The translations under genes were made by a program, and so were the position numbers. Below are positions 46,555 to 57,157 of a DNA stretch of 64,000 nt, piece by piece. How positions within the stretch are numbered: the first letter of the stretch is position 1; the number at the start of each line of letters is the position of its first letter. Origin of the DNA: Frischella japonica. Lineage in GTDB: Bacteria; Pseudomonadota; Gammaproteobacteria; Enterobacterales; Orbaceae. The stretch covers positions 1-64,000 of the forward strand of contig NZ_JABURY010000015.1 in NCBI RefSeq assembly GCF_014489845.1, given 5' to 3'. The notes below the pieces were generated by a model, which saw only the letters and a program-made list of their open reading frames with translations, was not told the origin of the DNA and did no database searches.

Positions 46555-46802
46555 ATTGACGTTAATAGCTAACGAAAAGGTCCTCTTTTAATTAAGGACC
46601 TAATTAATTTTCTTTAGGCTTACGTTTGTAACTACAAGAAAAATTCCATTTTGTAATCAATCTATTTTCCAAAATAGCTATGTGCATTATTTGCTAAATG
46701 CTGTATAATGTTGACTTAGCTTAGGCTAAACGTTACAAATTCTGATTTGCAACGTCCTCCTAATTCGTGTTAAATCTATTTGTCAATTTTCTGGAGAAAT
46801 AC

Positions 46803-47525
46803 ATGCGCCCTTCCGGCCGAACAGCGGAACAAATCCGCCCAATAAAAATTACACGTCATTATACTAAACATGCTGAAGGTTCTGTACTAATTGAATTTGG
46901 TGATACAAAAGTACTTTGTAATGCAACAATTGAAGAAGGGGTTCCTCGATTTTTAAAAGGTCAAAATCAAGGATGGATAACTGCAGAGTATGGTATGTTA
47001 CCAAGAGCGACTAATACCCGAACCCAACGCGAAGCGGCAAAAGGTAAGCAAACTGGAAGAACCATGGAGATCCAACGTTTAATCGCTCGTTCACTAAGAG
47101 CTGCTGTTGATCTTAGTCAATTGGGGGAATTTACTATCACTGTTGACTGTGATGTTATTCAGGCCGATGGAGGAACTCGTACTGCATCAATCTCCGGAGC
47201 CTGTGTTGCCCTATATGATGCTTTAACCCAAATGGTTAAAAAAGGTCTATTAAAAACCAATCCTTTTAAAGGTTTTATTGCTGCTATTTCAGTTGGTATT
47301 GTTAATGAGCAAGCAGTATGTGATCTTGAATATATTGAAGACTCTAACGCTGAAACTGATATGAATGTCATCATGACCGATGATGGTAAAATAATTGAGA
47401 TTCAAGGAACCGCTGAAGGTGAACCATTTTCCCATGAAGAATTATTAACGCTGTTAGCATTGGCTAAAGATGGTATTTCAACAATTATTAAACACCAAAA
47501 AATAGCACTAAATATTACTTCATAA
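46803..47525 (+). CDS. rph: Ribonuclease PH
   Basis: 240 residues from ATG 46803 ([20 protein letters not shown]), preceded by GGAG; an in-frame start at 46767 is not supported by homologues. Phosphorolytic 3'-5' exoribonuclease for tRNA ends. Seen: [30 protein letters not shown] with the catalytic region, [39 protein letters not shown]. Full length, unlike the frameshifted rph of E. coli K-12. Leads into pyrE through an attenuator. Confidence 0.96.
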   Translation: MRPSGRTAEQIRPIKITRHYTKHAEGSVLIEFGDTKVLCNATIEEGVPRFLKGQNQGWITAEYGMLPRATNTRTQREAAKGKQTGRTMEIQRLIARSLRAAVDLSQLGEFTITVDCDVIQADGGTRTASISGACVALYDALTQMVKKGLLKTNPFKGFIAAISVGIVNEQAVCDLEYIEDSNAETDMNVIMTDDGKIIEIQGTAEGEPFSHEELLTLLALAKDGISTIIKHQKIALNITS

Positions 47526-47537
47526 ACTTTTTTGAAT

Positions 47538-47566
47538 AAGCGACATAAGTCGCTTTATTTTTGCTT
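47538..47566 (+). promoter_or_regulatory. pyrE-type attenuator terminator
   Basis: AAGCGAC-ATAA-GTCGCTT followed by TATTTTTGCT, starting 13 bases after the rph stop and ending 51 bases before pyrE. In E. coli the same arrangement makes pyrE depend on UTP: when UTP is low, polymerase pauses, ribosomes translating rph stay close and prevent the hairpin. The hairpin and spacing are seen; the UTP response is inferred by analogy. Confidence 0.75.
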
Positions 47567-47606
47567 AGAATAATATTACATAATATACGAGTCTGGAGAA
47601 TATATA

Positions 47607-48251
47607 ATGAAATCTTATAAACGCCAATTTATTCAATTTGCATTAGAACGACAGGTATTGCGATTTGGCGAGTTTACCTTAAAATCCGGACGCAAGAGTC
47701 CCTATTTTTTTAATGCGGGTTTATTTAATACTGGTAAAGATCTCGCGTTATTAGGTCGCTTTTATGCTGAAGCCTTAATCGATGCAAATTTAGATTATGA
47801 TGTCATTTTTGGGCCAGCTTATAAAGGGATTCCAATTGTTGCTTCAACAGTCGTGGCGTTATCTGAGCATCATAATATTGAAGTACCTTATTGCTTTAAC
47901 CGAAAAGAAGCAAAAGACCATGGTGAGGGAGGTAATCTAGTAGGAAGTCCGATAAAAGATAAACGCGTTATGTTAGTTGATGATGTTATCACCGCTGGAA
48001 CTGCCATTCGTGAATCCATGCATATTTTAGAAGATAATCATTCAAAACTTGCCGGTGTACTCATTAGTTTAGATCGCCAAGAAAAAGGACGAGGTGAACT
48101 GTCAGCTATTCAAGAAATCAAACAAACCTATCATTGTGATGTCATTTCGATCATCACCTTAAGTGATTTAATTCATTATTTAGAACAAGATGGTAAAACA
48201 AATGAATTAGCACAAGTAAAAGCCTATCAAGCACAATATGGTATAAATTAA
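47607..48251 (+). CDS. pyrE: Orotate phosphoribosyltransferase
   Basis: 214 residues. Makes OMP from orotate and PRPP in pyrimidine synthesis. Seen: [20 protein letters not shown] (orotate loop), [29 protein letters not shown] (flexible catalytic loop with Lys-Glu-His) and the PRPP motif [24 protein letters not shown] precedes the ATG. Co-transcribed with rph across the attenuator. Confidence 0.97.
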   Translation: MKSYKRQFIQFALERQVLRFGEFTLKSGRKSPYFFNAGLFNTGKDLALLGRFYAEALIDANLDYDVIFGPAYKGIPIVASTVVALSEHHNIEVPYCFNRKEAKDHGEGGNLVGSPIKDKRVMLVDDVITAGTAIRESMHILEDNHSKLAGVLISLDRQEKGRGELSAIQEIKQTYHCDVISIITLSDLIHYLEQDGKTNELAQVKAYQAQYGIN

Positions 48252-48308
48252 TATAGCGATAATCTATTTCGAAAAAATCAATTAACTATTTAAATGATTA
48301 TAATACGC

Positions 48309-48335
48309 AAGCCTCCCCATAAATCGGGAGGTTTA
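48309..48335 (+). terminator. Terminator after pyrE
   Basis: AAGCCTCCC-CATAAATC-GGGAGGTTT followed by AGCTTAG, about 60 bases past the pyrE stop. Between here and 48529 only a hairpin at about 48465-48492 (GGCCATA...TATGGCC), possibly the porin terminator, is seen. Confidence 0.7.
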
Positions 48336-48529
48336 GCTTAGCTATTAAATCGGTATCTCATTAATCACCTTCTTAAGCATTTTCGCACAATCATTCGGTT
48401 AATCAATATTTAATTTCAAGAACTATTTTTCCTATATTAACTCAGTAAATACTTTAAATTTAGGCCATACATGTCGCTTCATCTATGGCCCATAATTAGT
48501 TGCTTTTTATAGGTTATGATCAACTCAAA

Positions 48530-50284
<1,755 letters not shown>

Positions 50285-50325
50285 CTAGGTTGATAACTAT
50301 AAAATGTCAAAATTAAAAGCAAAAA

Positions 50326-50367
50326 AAAACCTAGAGAATAGATGAAAACATCTATTCTCTAGGTTTT
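50326..50367 (-). terminator. Leader terminator of the porin gene
   Basis: On the minus strand AAAACCTAGAGAATAGATG, loop TTTT, and the exact complement, followed by a T9 tract. This 19-base perfect stem lies 54 bases upstream of the porin start and 5' of the coding region, so it is a regulatory leader terminator. Its 5' arm overlaps the antiterminator site. Confidence 0.9.
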
Positions 50368-50392
50368 GCCCGTAAAACTTCGGTAACAATCC
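50362..50392 (-). promoter_or_regulatory. RAT antiterminator site (BglG/LicT family target)
   Basis: Minus strand: GGATTGTTACCGAAGTTTTA followed by CGGGCAAAACC. The E. coli bgl site runs GGATTGTTACTGC...GCAGGCAAAACC; the conserved GGATTGTTAC and GGCAAAACC arms are identical. Formation of this stem excludes the overlapping terminator, so the porin should be made only when a BglG/LicT-type protein, itself under PTS control, binds the leader RNA. The matching antiterminator gene is not in the window and must act in trans. Confidence 0.88.
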
Positions 50393-50454
50393 AGTATTGA
50401 TTACTATGTTAATATAACGAATAAAAGATAGGTTTCAAACATTAAATACCAATA

Positions 50455-50472
50455 TTGTGACTCTTATCACTT
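50455..50472 (-). promoter_or_regulatory. Probable CRP site upstream of the porin promoter
   Basis: TTGTGA-CTCTTA-TCACTT matches TGTGA-N6-TCACA in nine of ten half-site positions. It lies 60-90 bases upstream of the RAT, with candidate -10 hexamers on the minus strand at about 50411-50416 and 50425-50430. Catabolite control of a sugar porin is expected. The site is seen; binding is inferred. Confidence 0.5.
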
Positions 50473-50708
50473 TCTTAGTAATTGTTTTAATCTTTAGCCA
50501 TTATTTTGCATATTTCATTGCTAAAACCGTTATATTAATAAATATAATAAAATTTAAGCGATTATACTCGAATGTAATATTTACAAAAATTTCTTAAATT
50601 TGAACCTAAAAACAACACAGTATCATATTAAAAAATCAATAAAAAATCTTTACAAATTAGTTAGTTATATTATATTTTAGCTTACATTTTAAAATTATAG
50701 GAATTAAG

Positions 50709-51806
50709 ATGAAACGAAAATTATTGCTGTTGATGTTAATCAATTTTAGTATTGCAGGAGCAGTATATGCTCAAAACCAACTTAATGAAAATTATTTACT
50801 TTCGTCTAACATAGAGTGGCAGCAAGCTAAATATGGTAAAGAAATGATAGCTGTAGGCAATATTACCACGAAGGTTATTGATAAAGTTAAATTTAAACCA
50901 GATATTGCTGAATTTACTGTCACTTATACTACTGAAGCAAATAATTATCGTGATGCTGCCAGCCAAAATGCCGAGAAAATGAAAATTTTTAATCAATTTT
51001 TAGTTGATAGCGGCGTGAACGAGAAAGATTTAACAACCGTCAGTTATCGTAATTATGAAAATGAAATAAACCAACCTATTGACAGTCAGTCTAAACAGTA
51101 TCGTTCTACTTATCTTATACATTTAAATATCGATCAAGCGCAATTTTTTAACACTATTGAGTTATTAGATAAACATAATATTCATGATATTTCTCAAGAA
51201 AGTAATCAAGCCTACTATGTATTTGAACTGGAGCAATTAGCCAATTCACAAGAACAAGCAAAACAATTGATACAACAACAATATCAAATTATTACCGACG
51301 AACTCAAAAAATTAGGTAATAATTCCATGACAATTACCGCCTATGGTAATCAAGAAATTTCACCTAAGACCACAATAGTTAAAACATACAATGTAAAAAA
51401 TACGTTAAAAATTAAAGTTAGGAATTTTGATTTAATTAGTAAGATAATGACCAAAGCGCAAGAAATGAATATCATTGTTAATGACGACTTAAACTATGAT
51501 GTATCAGATGAAGCAATAGAGCAAATTTTACAACAACATGAACAAACACTCTATAACAAATTAGCAAATAAAGTAGGACGTTTAATCGGTAAACAATACA
51601 AGCTTGGTGATGCAATCAGTTTAAATTATTATCAACAAAATAACAGTTTTAGCAATAGACCTAAATTATATGCTGGAGCATATAAGCAATATGCTTCGGA
51701 ATCAAAAAGAGGTGAAATGGTCGAAATCCAAACACCTGAAGAATTTGAAATGGAAATTATATTGGATGGTTCTTTTGAAATCACTCGCTCAATTAATTCA
51801 AAATAA
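50709..51806 (+). CDS. SIMPL (DUF541) domain secreted protein
   Basis: 365 residues. Signal peptide MKRKLLLLMLINFSIAGAVY-A/Q. The SIMPL domain follows from about residue 45: VGNITTKVIDKVKFKPDIAE, FTVTYTTEANNYRDAASQNA, KMKIFNQFLVDSGVNEKDLT and TVSYRNYENEINQP, then a Gln-rich helical middle and a C-terminal strand region EFEMEIILDGSFEITRSI. The family is periplasmic or outer-membrane associated with no defined biochemical function. Single gene. Confidence 0.78.
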   Translation: MKRKLLLLMLINFSIAGAVYAQNQLNENYLLSSNIEWQQAKYGKEMIAVGNITTKVIDKVKFKPDIAEFTVTYTTEANNYRDAASQNAEKMKIFNQFLVDSGVNEKDLTTVSYRNYENEINQPIDSQSKQYRSTYLIHLNIDQAQFFNTIELLDKHNIHDISQESNQAYYVFELEQLANSQEQAKQLIQQQYQIITDELKKLGNNSMTITAYGNQEISPKTTIVKTYNVKNTLKIKVRNFDLISKIMTKAQEMNIIVNDDLNYDVSDEAIEQILQQHEQTLYNKLANKVGRLIGKQYKLGDAISLNYYQQNNSFSNRPKLYAGAYKQYASESKRGEMVEIQTPEEFEMEIILDGSFEITRSINSK

Positions 51807-51861
51807 TTCTTTGCTATGATTGTTATCCCCTTAAACCAAATATCTAGGGGATATTATAGCG

Positions 51862-52917
51862 CTATAACTGTAAGACTAATTGTTTATCTACTTGGGGGTC
51901 GATTAATGTTACATGAAAACCAATTAATCGCACCCCACGATCTTTGCGTCGCTCGTGCCAAATTTGATATGCTTGATTGATCAAATCTTGTTTATTTAAT
52001 TTTGGATAAATATGTTCTTGCGTTGTTATTTGGAAATCATGAAATTTAAATTTCACTCCTTGCCTAGCAATTGAAAAATCAGCACGGACTTTACCTAAAC
52101 GAGTTTCAAGCTCACTGTAAAGCGAATCAAAAATTGTTAAACACGCTTCCCATGAATACAGATCATGAGCAATTGTTCGTTCCACACCTACCGATTTACG
52201 TTGCCGATCATTATTTATTTCTCGGTCGTCAATCCCATTGCAACGTTCATACAATATTCTGCCAAATTTACCAAATTGATTAAGTAGTTTTGATAAATCA
52301 TAATCAATCACATCACGACAGTAAATCAAACCTAATTCAGACAAACGTTTTTCAGTTACTTTGCCTACCCCTGGAATTTTCTTTAATGGTAAATCGGTAA
52401 TAAATTGTGTCACTTTATCTGGAACAATAACATATTGCCCGTTAGGTTTATTTATATCTGAGGCTATTTTAGCTAAAAACTTTAGTGGAGCAATTCCAGC
52501 AGAAGCCGTTAAGTTAAGCTCCTTTGCGATTTTCCGTCGAATATCTTGTGCTATCAATGTCGCAGAACCATGAAATAATAAACAATCAGTAACATCTAAA
52601 TAAGCTTCATCTAACGATACAAATTCAATAAGATTTGTATAACGTTTAAAAATTTGATGAATTTGTCCTGAGACTTCTTTATAAACATTGAACCGTCCAG
52701 GGATCACAATTAAATGTGGGCATAACTTTATAGCTTGAGCCATAGACATAGCACTATGAATACCATATTGACGCGCAAGATAATTTGCCGTGGCCACAAC
52801 GCCACGCTTTTTGGGATCTCCTCCTACCGCTATTGGCATATTACGATAACGAGGATTATCACGCATCTCAACAGCAGCATAAAAACAATCCATATCAATA
52901 TGAATTATCTTCTTCAT
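51862..52917 (-). CDS. dinB: DNA polymerase IV
   Basis: 351 residues, full length. Y-family translesion polymerase. Catalytic acidic residues are in IIHIDMDCFYAAVEMRD (Asp8) and EFVSLDEAYLDVTDC (Asp-Glu pair). Also PIAVGGDPKKRGVVATANYL, the helix-hairpin-helix KKIPGVGKVTEKRLSELGL and little-finger sequence RKSVGVERTIAHDL. No clear LexA box was picked out upstream in 52918-53000. Shares the 216-base gap with the divergent rnt gene. Confidence 0.96.
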   Translation of the reverse strand: MKKIIHIDMDCFYAAVEMRDNPRYRNMPIAVGGDPKKRGVVATANYLARQYGIHSAMSMAQAIKLCPHLIVIPGRFNVYKEVSGQIHQIFKRYTNLIEFVSLDEAYLDVTDCLLFHGSATLIAQDIRRKIAKELNLTASAGIAPLKFLAKIASDINKPNGQYVIVPDKVTQFITDLPLKKIPGVGKVTEKRLSELGLIYCRDVIDYDLSKLLNQFGKFGRILYERCNGIDDREINNDRQRKSVGVERTIAHDLYSWEACLTIFDSLYSELETRLGKVRADFSIARQGVKFKFHDFQITTQEHIYPKLNKQDLINQAYQIWHERRKDRGVRLIGFHVTLIDPQVDKQLVLQL

Positions 52918-53133
52918 TATGATTCAAAATAAATTTTATTAAATAAAGTGAAATGGTTAAAAACAAAAAATGATTAACAACTGATTTAATATACAGTAAA
53001 AATGGATAATATACTATAGCAAATTATAATCTTACATTGAAAGATTATGTAATTTTCCTATTCGTTAGCAATGAAAACTGGCATAATAATCACCATATAT
53101 TCATCAATAAGTTAATCATTATAGTAAATTATC

Positions 53134-53766
53134 GTGTCAGATATCATAAATAATAAGCTTTGTAATCGTTTTCGTGGATTTTATCCCGTTGTTATTGATA
53201 TTGAAACCTCTGGATTTGATAACAAAAACAATGCCATTTTAGAAATTGCCGCAATCACATTAAACATGAACCAAGATGGATGGCTTAACATTGATGAAAA
53301 ATGTCATTTCCATGTCAATCCTTTTGAAGGCGCAATACTCGAACCTTCAGCCCTCGCCTTTAATGGAATCGATCCTAACAATCCATTACGAGGTGCTGTT
53401 GATGAAAAAATTGCTATCGATGAAATCTTCAAATTAGTACGAACAGGGATTAAAGCCCATGATTGCACACGTGCTGTCATTGTGGCGCATAATGCCCACT
53501 TTGATCATGGTTTCATGATGGCAGCTGCTGAACGCTGTAAAATAAAACGTAACCCTTTTCATCCCTTTGCAACATTTGATACAGCATCTTTAGCTGGGTT
53601 AGTTTATGGTCAAACTGTGCTAGCAAAAGCTTGTGAAGTGGCTAAAATTCCATTCGATCAAAAAGAAGCACATTCAGCCTTATATGATACCGAAAAAACC
53701 GCTGTATTGTTCTGTGAGATGATTAATCGATTTAAACAACTTGGTGGTTGGCCATTAACTAACTGA
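53134..53766 (+). CDS. rnt: Ribonuclease T
   Basis: 210 residues from a GTG at 53134 ([20 protein letters not shown]). DEDDh 3'-5' exonuclease trimming tRNA and 5S rRNA ends. Motifs: [11 protein letters not shown] (Exo I Asp, Glu), [14 protein letters not shown] (Exo II), [17 protein letters not shown] (Exo III His, Asp). It ends six bases before the convergent ketosynthase-like gene, with no room for a separate terminator. Confidence 0.95.
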   Translation: MSDIINNKLCNRFRGFYPVVIDIETSGFDNKNNAILEIAAITLNMNQDGWLNIDEKCHFHVNPFEGAILEPSALAFNGIDPNNPLRGAVDEKIAIDEIFKLVRTGIKAHDCTRAVIVAHNAHFDHGFMMAAAERCKIKRNPFHPFATFDTASLAGLVYGQTVLAKACEVAKIPFDQKEAHSALYDTEKTAVLFCEMINRFKQLGGWPLTN

Positions 53767-53772
53767 ATTTGA

Positions 53773-54468
53773 TTAATTAAGTAAGCGAAGCTTGAGATAC
53801 TTGTTAAACATTAAATTAATCTTCCATTGTTTATTTGATCTTTGTTGAATAGCATCAAGTATTTCCGAAACATTCTGATAATAATAGTTCGGCTTTTGGA
53901 TTTCTGATGCATTACATTGACCTTGATGAATAGAAATTTCAGCAATTGCCTGTTCACATTGTCTGGATAATAATAACCAATGGCTACCTTCTTGATGGTA
54001 TGAATCAATATAGGTGGGTGATTCATAACACCAACCAACTAACGCTTGTTGTACTTTACCTTGAGCTAAGTCGATCAAAGCAGGGAGAAAAATTTGTGAC
54101 CAATTATTGGATTGCGTTGCAACAAATAAATTAGGACCTTTTAAATTTAAAGCTTGGGCAATATAAAATGAAACAGCATTATTAATACTATTAATAAATT
54201 GGAAAGGTCTTGGTATTTTATGTTGAAATATATCCAACTGTAGATCATACATATTACTCGGTGAACTAAAACTCGAAGTAATATAGACACCGCAGTTTTT
54301 TTGTATTTTATGCATTGGTAATGCACCTAATAACGCGAGCAATGTTAAACGAGTTGTTCGACGACTTAATATCTGAAATCTTTGTTTAAGCTCAAGTTTG
54401 AGTCCTTTTTCATCTATGTTTGCCGTTGTCAAATATTGAGATTGTTGATGTAGATACAGCTTTTCCAT
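53773..54468 (-). CDS. Ketosynthase-like chain-length-factor protein without catalytic Cys
   Basis: 231 residues, about the size of a half ketosynthase. N-terminal thiolase-fold pattern (RFQILSRRTTRLTLLALLGA, GVYITSSFSSPSNMYDLQLD, FINSINNAVSFYIAQALNLK). The position of the active Cys reads FVATQSNNWSQ, with Gln where the ketosynthase has Cys. That Cys-to-Gln change is the classical mark of chain-length factors in type II polyketide and aryl polyene systems. Its ATG overlaps the stop of the ketosynthase gene (TAATG), so the two are translated together and probably form a heterodimer. Last gene of the minus operon. Confidence 0.72.
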   Translation of the reverse strand: MEKLYLHQQSQYLTTANIDEKGLKLELKQRFQILSRRTTRLTLLALLGALPMHKIQKNCGVYITSSFSSPSNMYDLQLDIFQHKIPRPFQFINSINNAVSFYIAQALNLKGPNLFVATQSNNWSQIFLPALIDLAQGKVQQALVGWCYESPTYIDSYHQEGSHWLLLSRQCEQAIAEISIHQGQCNASEIQKPNYYYQNVSEILDAIQQRSNKQWKINLMFNKYLKLRLLN

Positions 54469-55619
54469 TAATTAGTTATCTCCAAAATTAATGTGGTATT
54501 ATTACCGCCAAATCCTAAGCAATTTAATAAATAATATCCAGAAGGTAATGCGGTCAATACTTTTTTGCCGCTAAATTTATCTTCAACATCCCCTTCATTG
54601 TCTTGGTAATGCGGCAAAATTGGCATACGCTGGGATTGGAATATTAGTAATAGCATGATGGTTTCTAATACACCTGAGGCACCTAATGTGTGTCCCAAAT
54701 AGGATTTAAAAAATAATAACGGTGGCTCACTAATAAATGTGGCGGCTATACTCTGTTGTTCAACATTATCATTAACAGGACTTCCGGTAGCATGGGGTTT
54801 AATTGCAACAATTTCGAATGGATTAATTCCCGTTTGAGTCAAGGTATCATTGATTAATTTTGCTACTACTTTGGGATCGGTTGTCGTAATATTACCAATA
54901 TCACATTCATTCTTGCCGTCATGTAAAATAAACTGATTGTAATGATCGGGATTTGGTCGATCACTGATTGCAATACAACCAACCCCTTCGCCTAATATTA
55001 ACCCATCGCTGTTAGGCGAAAAGGGTGAATTAAATTTGGCCGTTAAAAGCCCTAATGAATAAAAACCTTCCAATGTAACGGAATTAAAAGCTTCAAAGCC
55101 TACAACCAGTGCTCGTTTAATAAGTCCCTGACGAATATAACGTTGAGCATACAATAATGCATTTGAACCGGACGTACAGGATGTCGCAATATTAATAACC
55201 GATAATGCTGGCCATTTTAATTTAAGTTGTTCAGTTATTTCACTCAATGAGAAAGGTTGGTCATGACAGGCCTGGGCTAATCTTTCTTGCTCAATATTGA
55301 AAAAACGAATTTCATGTGATGACAATGAGAATGAGGTAGAGGCTAGAAATATCGGGATTTCATCTAATTGCGATTCGCACCAGTGACACGCATGCAAAGT
55401 GACTAAAATTTGTTTTGCGATTTTATCTACTATTTCCCTCAATGTTAATCTGTTTTTATCAAAAGCAGGAAAGTAATAAATTTGCTTTATTTCATTATCA
55501 AAATGTAAACTTCGTAATTGTGGGCTTTTGGGCCGAGACATCATATTAGCGACAATCGTTTGGCAACCATCACCCTGCGCACAGATAGCTGAAAATCCAT
55601 TAATATAAATTTTTTTCAT
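54468..55619 (-). CDS. Beta-ketoacyl-ACP synthase (KAS I/II type)
   Basis: 383 residues. Catalytic triad intact: Cys148 in NIATSCTSGSNALL, His276 in IKPHATGSPVND, His310 in SYLGHTLGASGVLE; also SPNSDGLILGEGVGCIAISD and the C-terminal NCLGFGGNNTTLILE. It catalyses decarboxylative Claisen condensation on ACP-bound chains. It resembles secondary-metabolite ketosynthases of aryl polyene-type clusters more than FabB/FabF (weak N-terminus, Gln-rich). Four bases downstream of the ACP gene, overlapping the chain-length factor. Confidence 0.85.
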   Translation of the reverse strand: MKKIYINGFSAICAQGDGCQTIVANMMSRPKSPQLRSLHFDNEIKQIYYFPAFDKNRLTLREIVDKIAKQILVTLHACHWCESQLDEIPIFLASTSFSLSSHEIRFFNIEQERLAQACHDQPFSLSEITEQLKLKWPALSVINIATSCTSGSNALLYAQRYIRQGLIKRALVVGFEAFNSVTLEGFYSLGLLTAKFNSPFSPNSDGLILGEGVGCIAISDRPNPDHYNQFILHDGKNECDIGNITTTDPKVVAKLINDTLTQTGINPFEIVAIKPHATGSPVNDNVEQQSIAATFISEPPLLFFKSYLGHTLGASGVLETIMLLLIFQSQRMPILPHYQDNEGDVEDKFSGKKVLTALPSGYYLLNCLGFGGNNTTLILEITN

Positions 55620-55623
55620 TCAA

Positions 55624-55890
55624 TTATTCATTAATTTGTTGCTGAACATAATCACATAAATTTGCTACACACATCATATGTTTTCTAACTTCACGATCCC
55701 CCTGTAAACGAACACCGAATTGCTCTTTAAGCGCTACACAAATTTGTAAAGCATCTAGCGAATCCAACATTAAACGACTTTCTGGTCCAAACAATGGTTC
55801 ATCATCGGTTAACTGTTCTGCACTTAAAGTCTCTTCTTTTTCAGCTTCAGTAATAATTAATAGTTTTAATTGCCATGTAAGATTTTCCAA
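55624..55890 (-). CDS. Acyl carrier protein
   Basis: 88 residues, acidic helical bundle. The phosphopantetheine serine is Ser44 in LMLDSLDALQICVALKEQFG. The remainder (LQGDREVRKHMMCVANLCDY) completes helices III-IV. It would carry the growing chain for the ketosynthase pair encoded just downstream and could be the donor for the BtrH-like protein of the divergent operon. No dedicated phosphopantetheinyl transferase is in the window. Confidence 0.85.
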   Translation of the reverse strand: MENLTWQLKLLIITEAEKEETLSAEQLTDDEPLFGPESRLMLDSLDALQICVALKEQFGVRLQGDREVRKHMMCVANLCDYVQQQINE

Positions 55891-55945
55891 TTTTATCCTC
55901 TTTTAATAATAAGTTATTGATATTATTCCAAACTACCAATGTCAT

Positions 55946-57157
55946 TTAAATATAGCGTTTATTCAATTGGCGATAATATATCGCGCTAGCTAACGATAAA
56001 AATATACATGCAAAGCAAATTAACGATAACCATTGGGGTAATATTTGCGTAAAATTATATTGATTTAATAATAAATTATGAAAACCAGTTAATGCCCATG
56101 ACATAGGTGAAATCAAGCTTATCGTTTGCATTGTTTCTGGCATCATATAACTAGGTACCATAATTCCGCCTAATGCAGCCATTAGAATATTGCCCCCCCC
56201 GCCTAATACCACTGCATGTTCAGCTGACTTTGCCAAGACGCTTACCAATAATGCATAGCCTAATGCGGATAAACTAATGGCTATCGACAGCATCATATAA
56301 AACCAATAAGGTCCTTGCAATACAAACCCCGCAATACCAACTAACGGTAAAACATAGATACCAAGTAGAATCATGCCCAAAAATTGCAATTGATTAATAA
56401 TAAAATAGGGTATAAGTTTAGCAAACAATAATCTGGTCGCAGATGCCTTAGCTAATTTTAGGCGAATGATCGTGTTGGTTTGTTTTTCACATGTCATTAC
56501 ATTCGATAACGGTATCATAATGAAAAACATACCAAAAATAAGCCAAGCTGGCACACTTTGTTGTACTGAACTTGGTTTAACAACTACTAGTCCATTTGTA
56601 TTTAAAAACTCCTCCACAATGATGTTAGTTGTTAAAAAATTAGCCAATTGTTGCTCTAAAATAATGTTTTGAGTCGTATTGTACTGATGTTCGGGCACAC
56701 TATTTTGTTGCGTCAAAAGATAGGGAAGCCGATATTGTAAGTAAATTTTCTGTAATATCGCTTCTAAATTAAGTAATCTAAGAGCATCCGTTCCGGCTAA
56801 GCTTACTAATTGCAGAGGTGCATCATGCGTTAAATCTGTTATCGTGGTATTTGGATTGATAACTAAAATATCGTAATGATTTTGAATTAGTTGAACTTTA
56901 GCTGCATCTTGATCTATTAGCTCAATTGAATCAACATGAATATTATTTTGGTTCTTCAATTCGTCTATCAGTAATAAATTTATAGGATTACTCGCATCAC
57001 CGACTAACGCTATTTTGCTATTTTGGTTGACATCATCGCTTTGACTTAATGCTACTGACATGATCAACATGAAGATCATTGGCATGAGAAATAACACGGC
57101 TATACCATGTAGATCACGACTTAAAAGGTGAAACTCCTTAATTATTGCTGCAATCAT
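55946..57157 (-). CDS. ABC-2 type transporter permease
   Basis: 403 residues: an N-terminal helix (GIAVLFLMPMIFMLIMSVAL), a large extracytoplasmic domain (about residues 35-210) and five C-terminal helices (VPAWLIFGMFFIMIPLSNVM through LSLICFACIFLSLASAIYYR). This is the YhhJ/YbhR-like ABC-2 topology used to export lipids, drugs or polyketides. Its start overlaps the ATPase gene by four bases (ATGA). In this cluster it most likely exports the product. Confidence 0.85.
   Translation of the reverse strand: MIAAIIKEFHLLSRDLHGIAVLFLMPMIFMLIMSVALSQSDDVNQNSKIALVGDASNPINLLLIDELKNQNNIHVDSIELIDQDAAKVQLIQNHYDILVINPNTTITDLTHDAPLQLVSLAGTDALRLLNLEAILQKIYLQYRLPYLLTQQNSVPEHQYNTTQNIILEQQLANFLTTNIIVEEFLNTNGLVVVKPSSVQQSVPAWLIFGMFFIMIPLSNVMTCEKQTNTIIRLKLAKASATRLLFAKLIPYFIINQLQFLGMILLGIYVLPLVGIAGFVLQGPYWFYMMLSIAISLSALGYALLVSVLAKSAEHAVVLGGGGNILMAALGGIMVPSYMMPETMQTISLISPMSWALTGFHNLLLNQYNFTQILPQWLSLICFACIFLSLASAIYYRQLNKRYI

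Noticed and set aside
50326-50367. Porin-leader hairpin as a terminator of a gene on the plus strand or a riboswitch
   Set aside because: The T-tract is on the minus strand, and the adjoining GGATTGTTAC...GGCAAAACC is a RAT site; no upstream plus-strand gene ends there.
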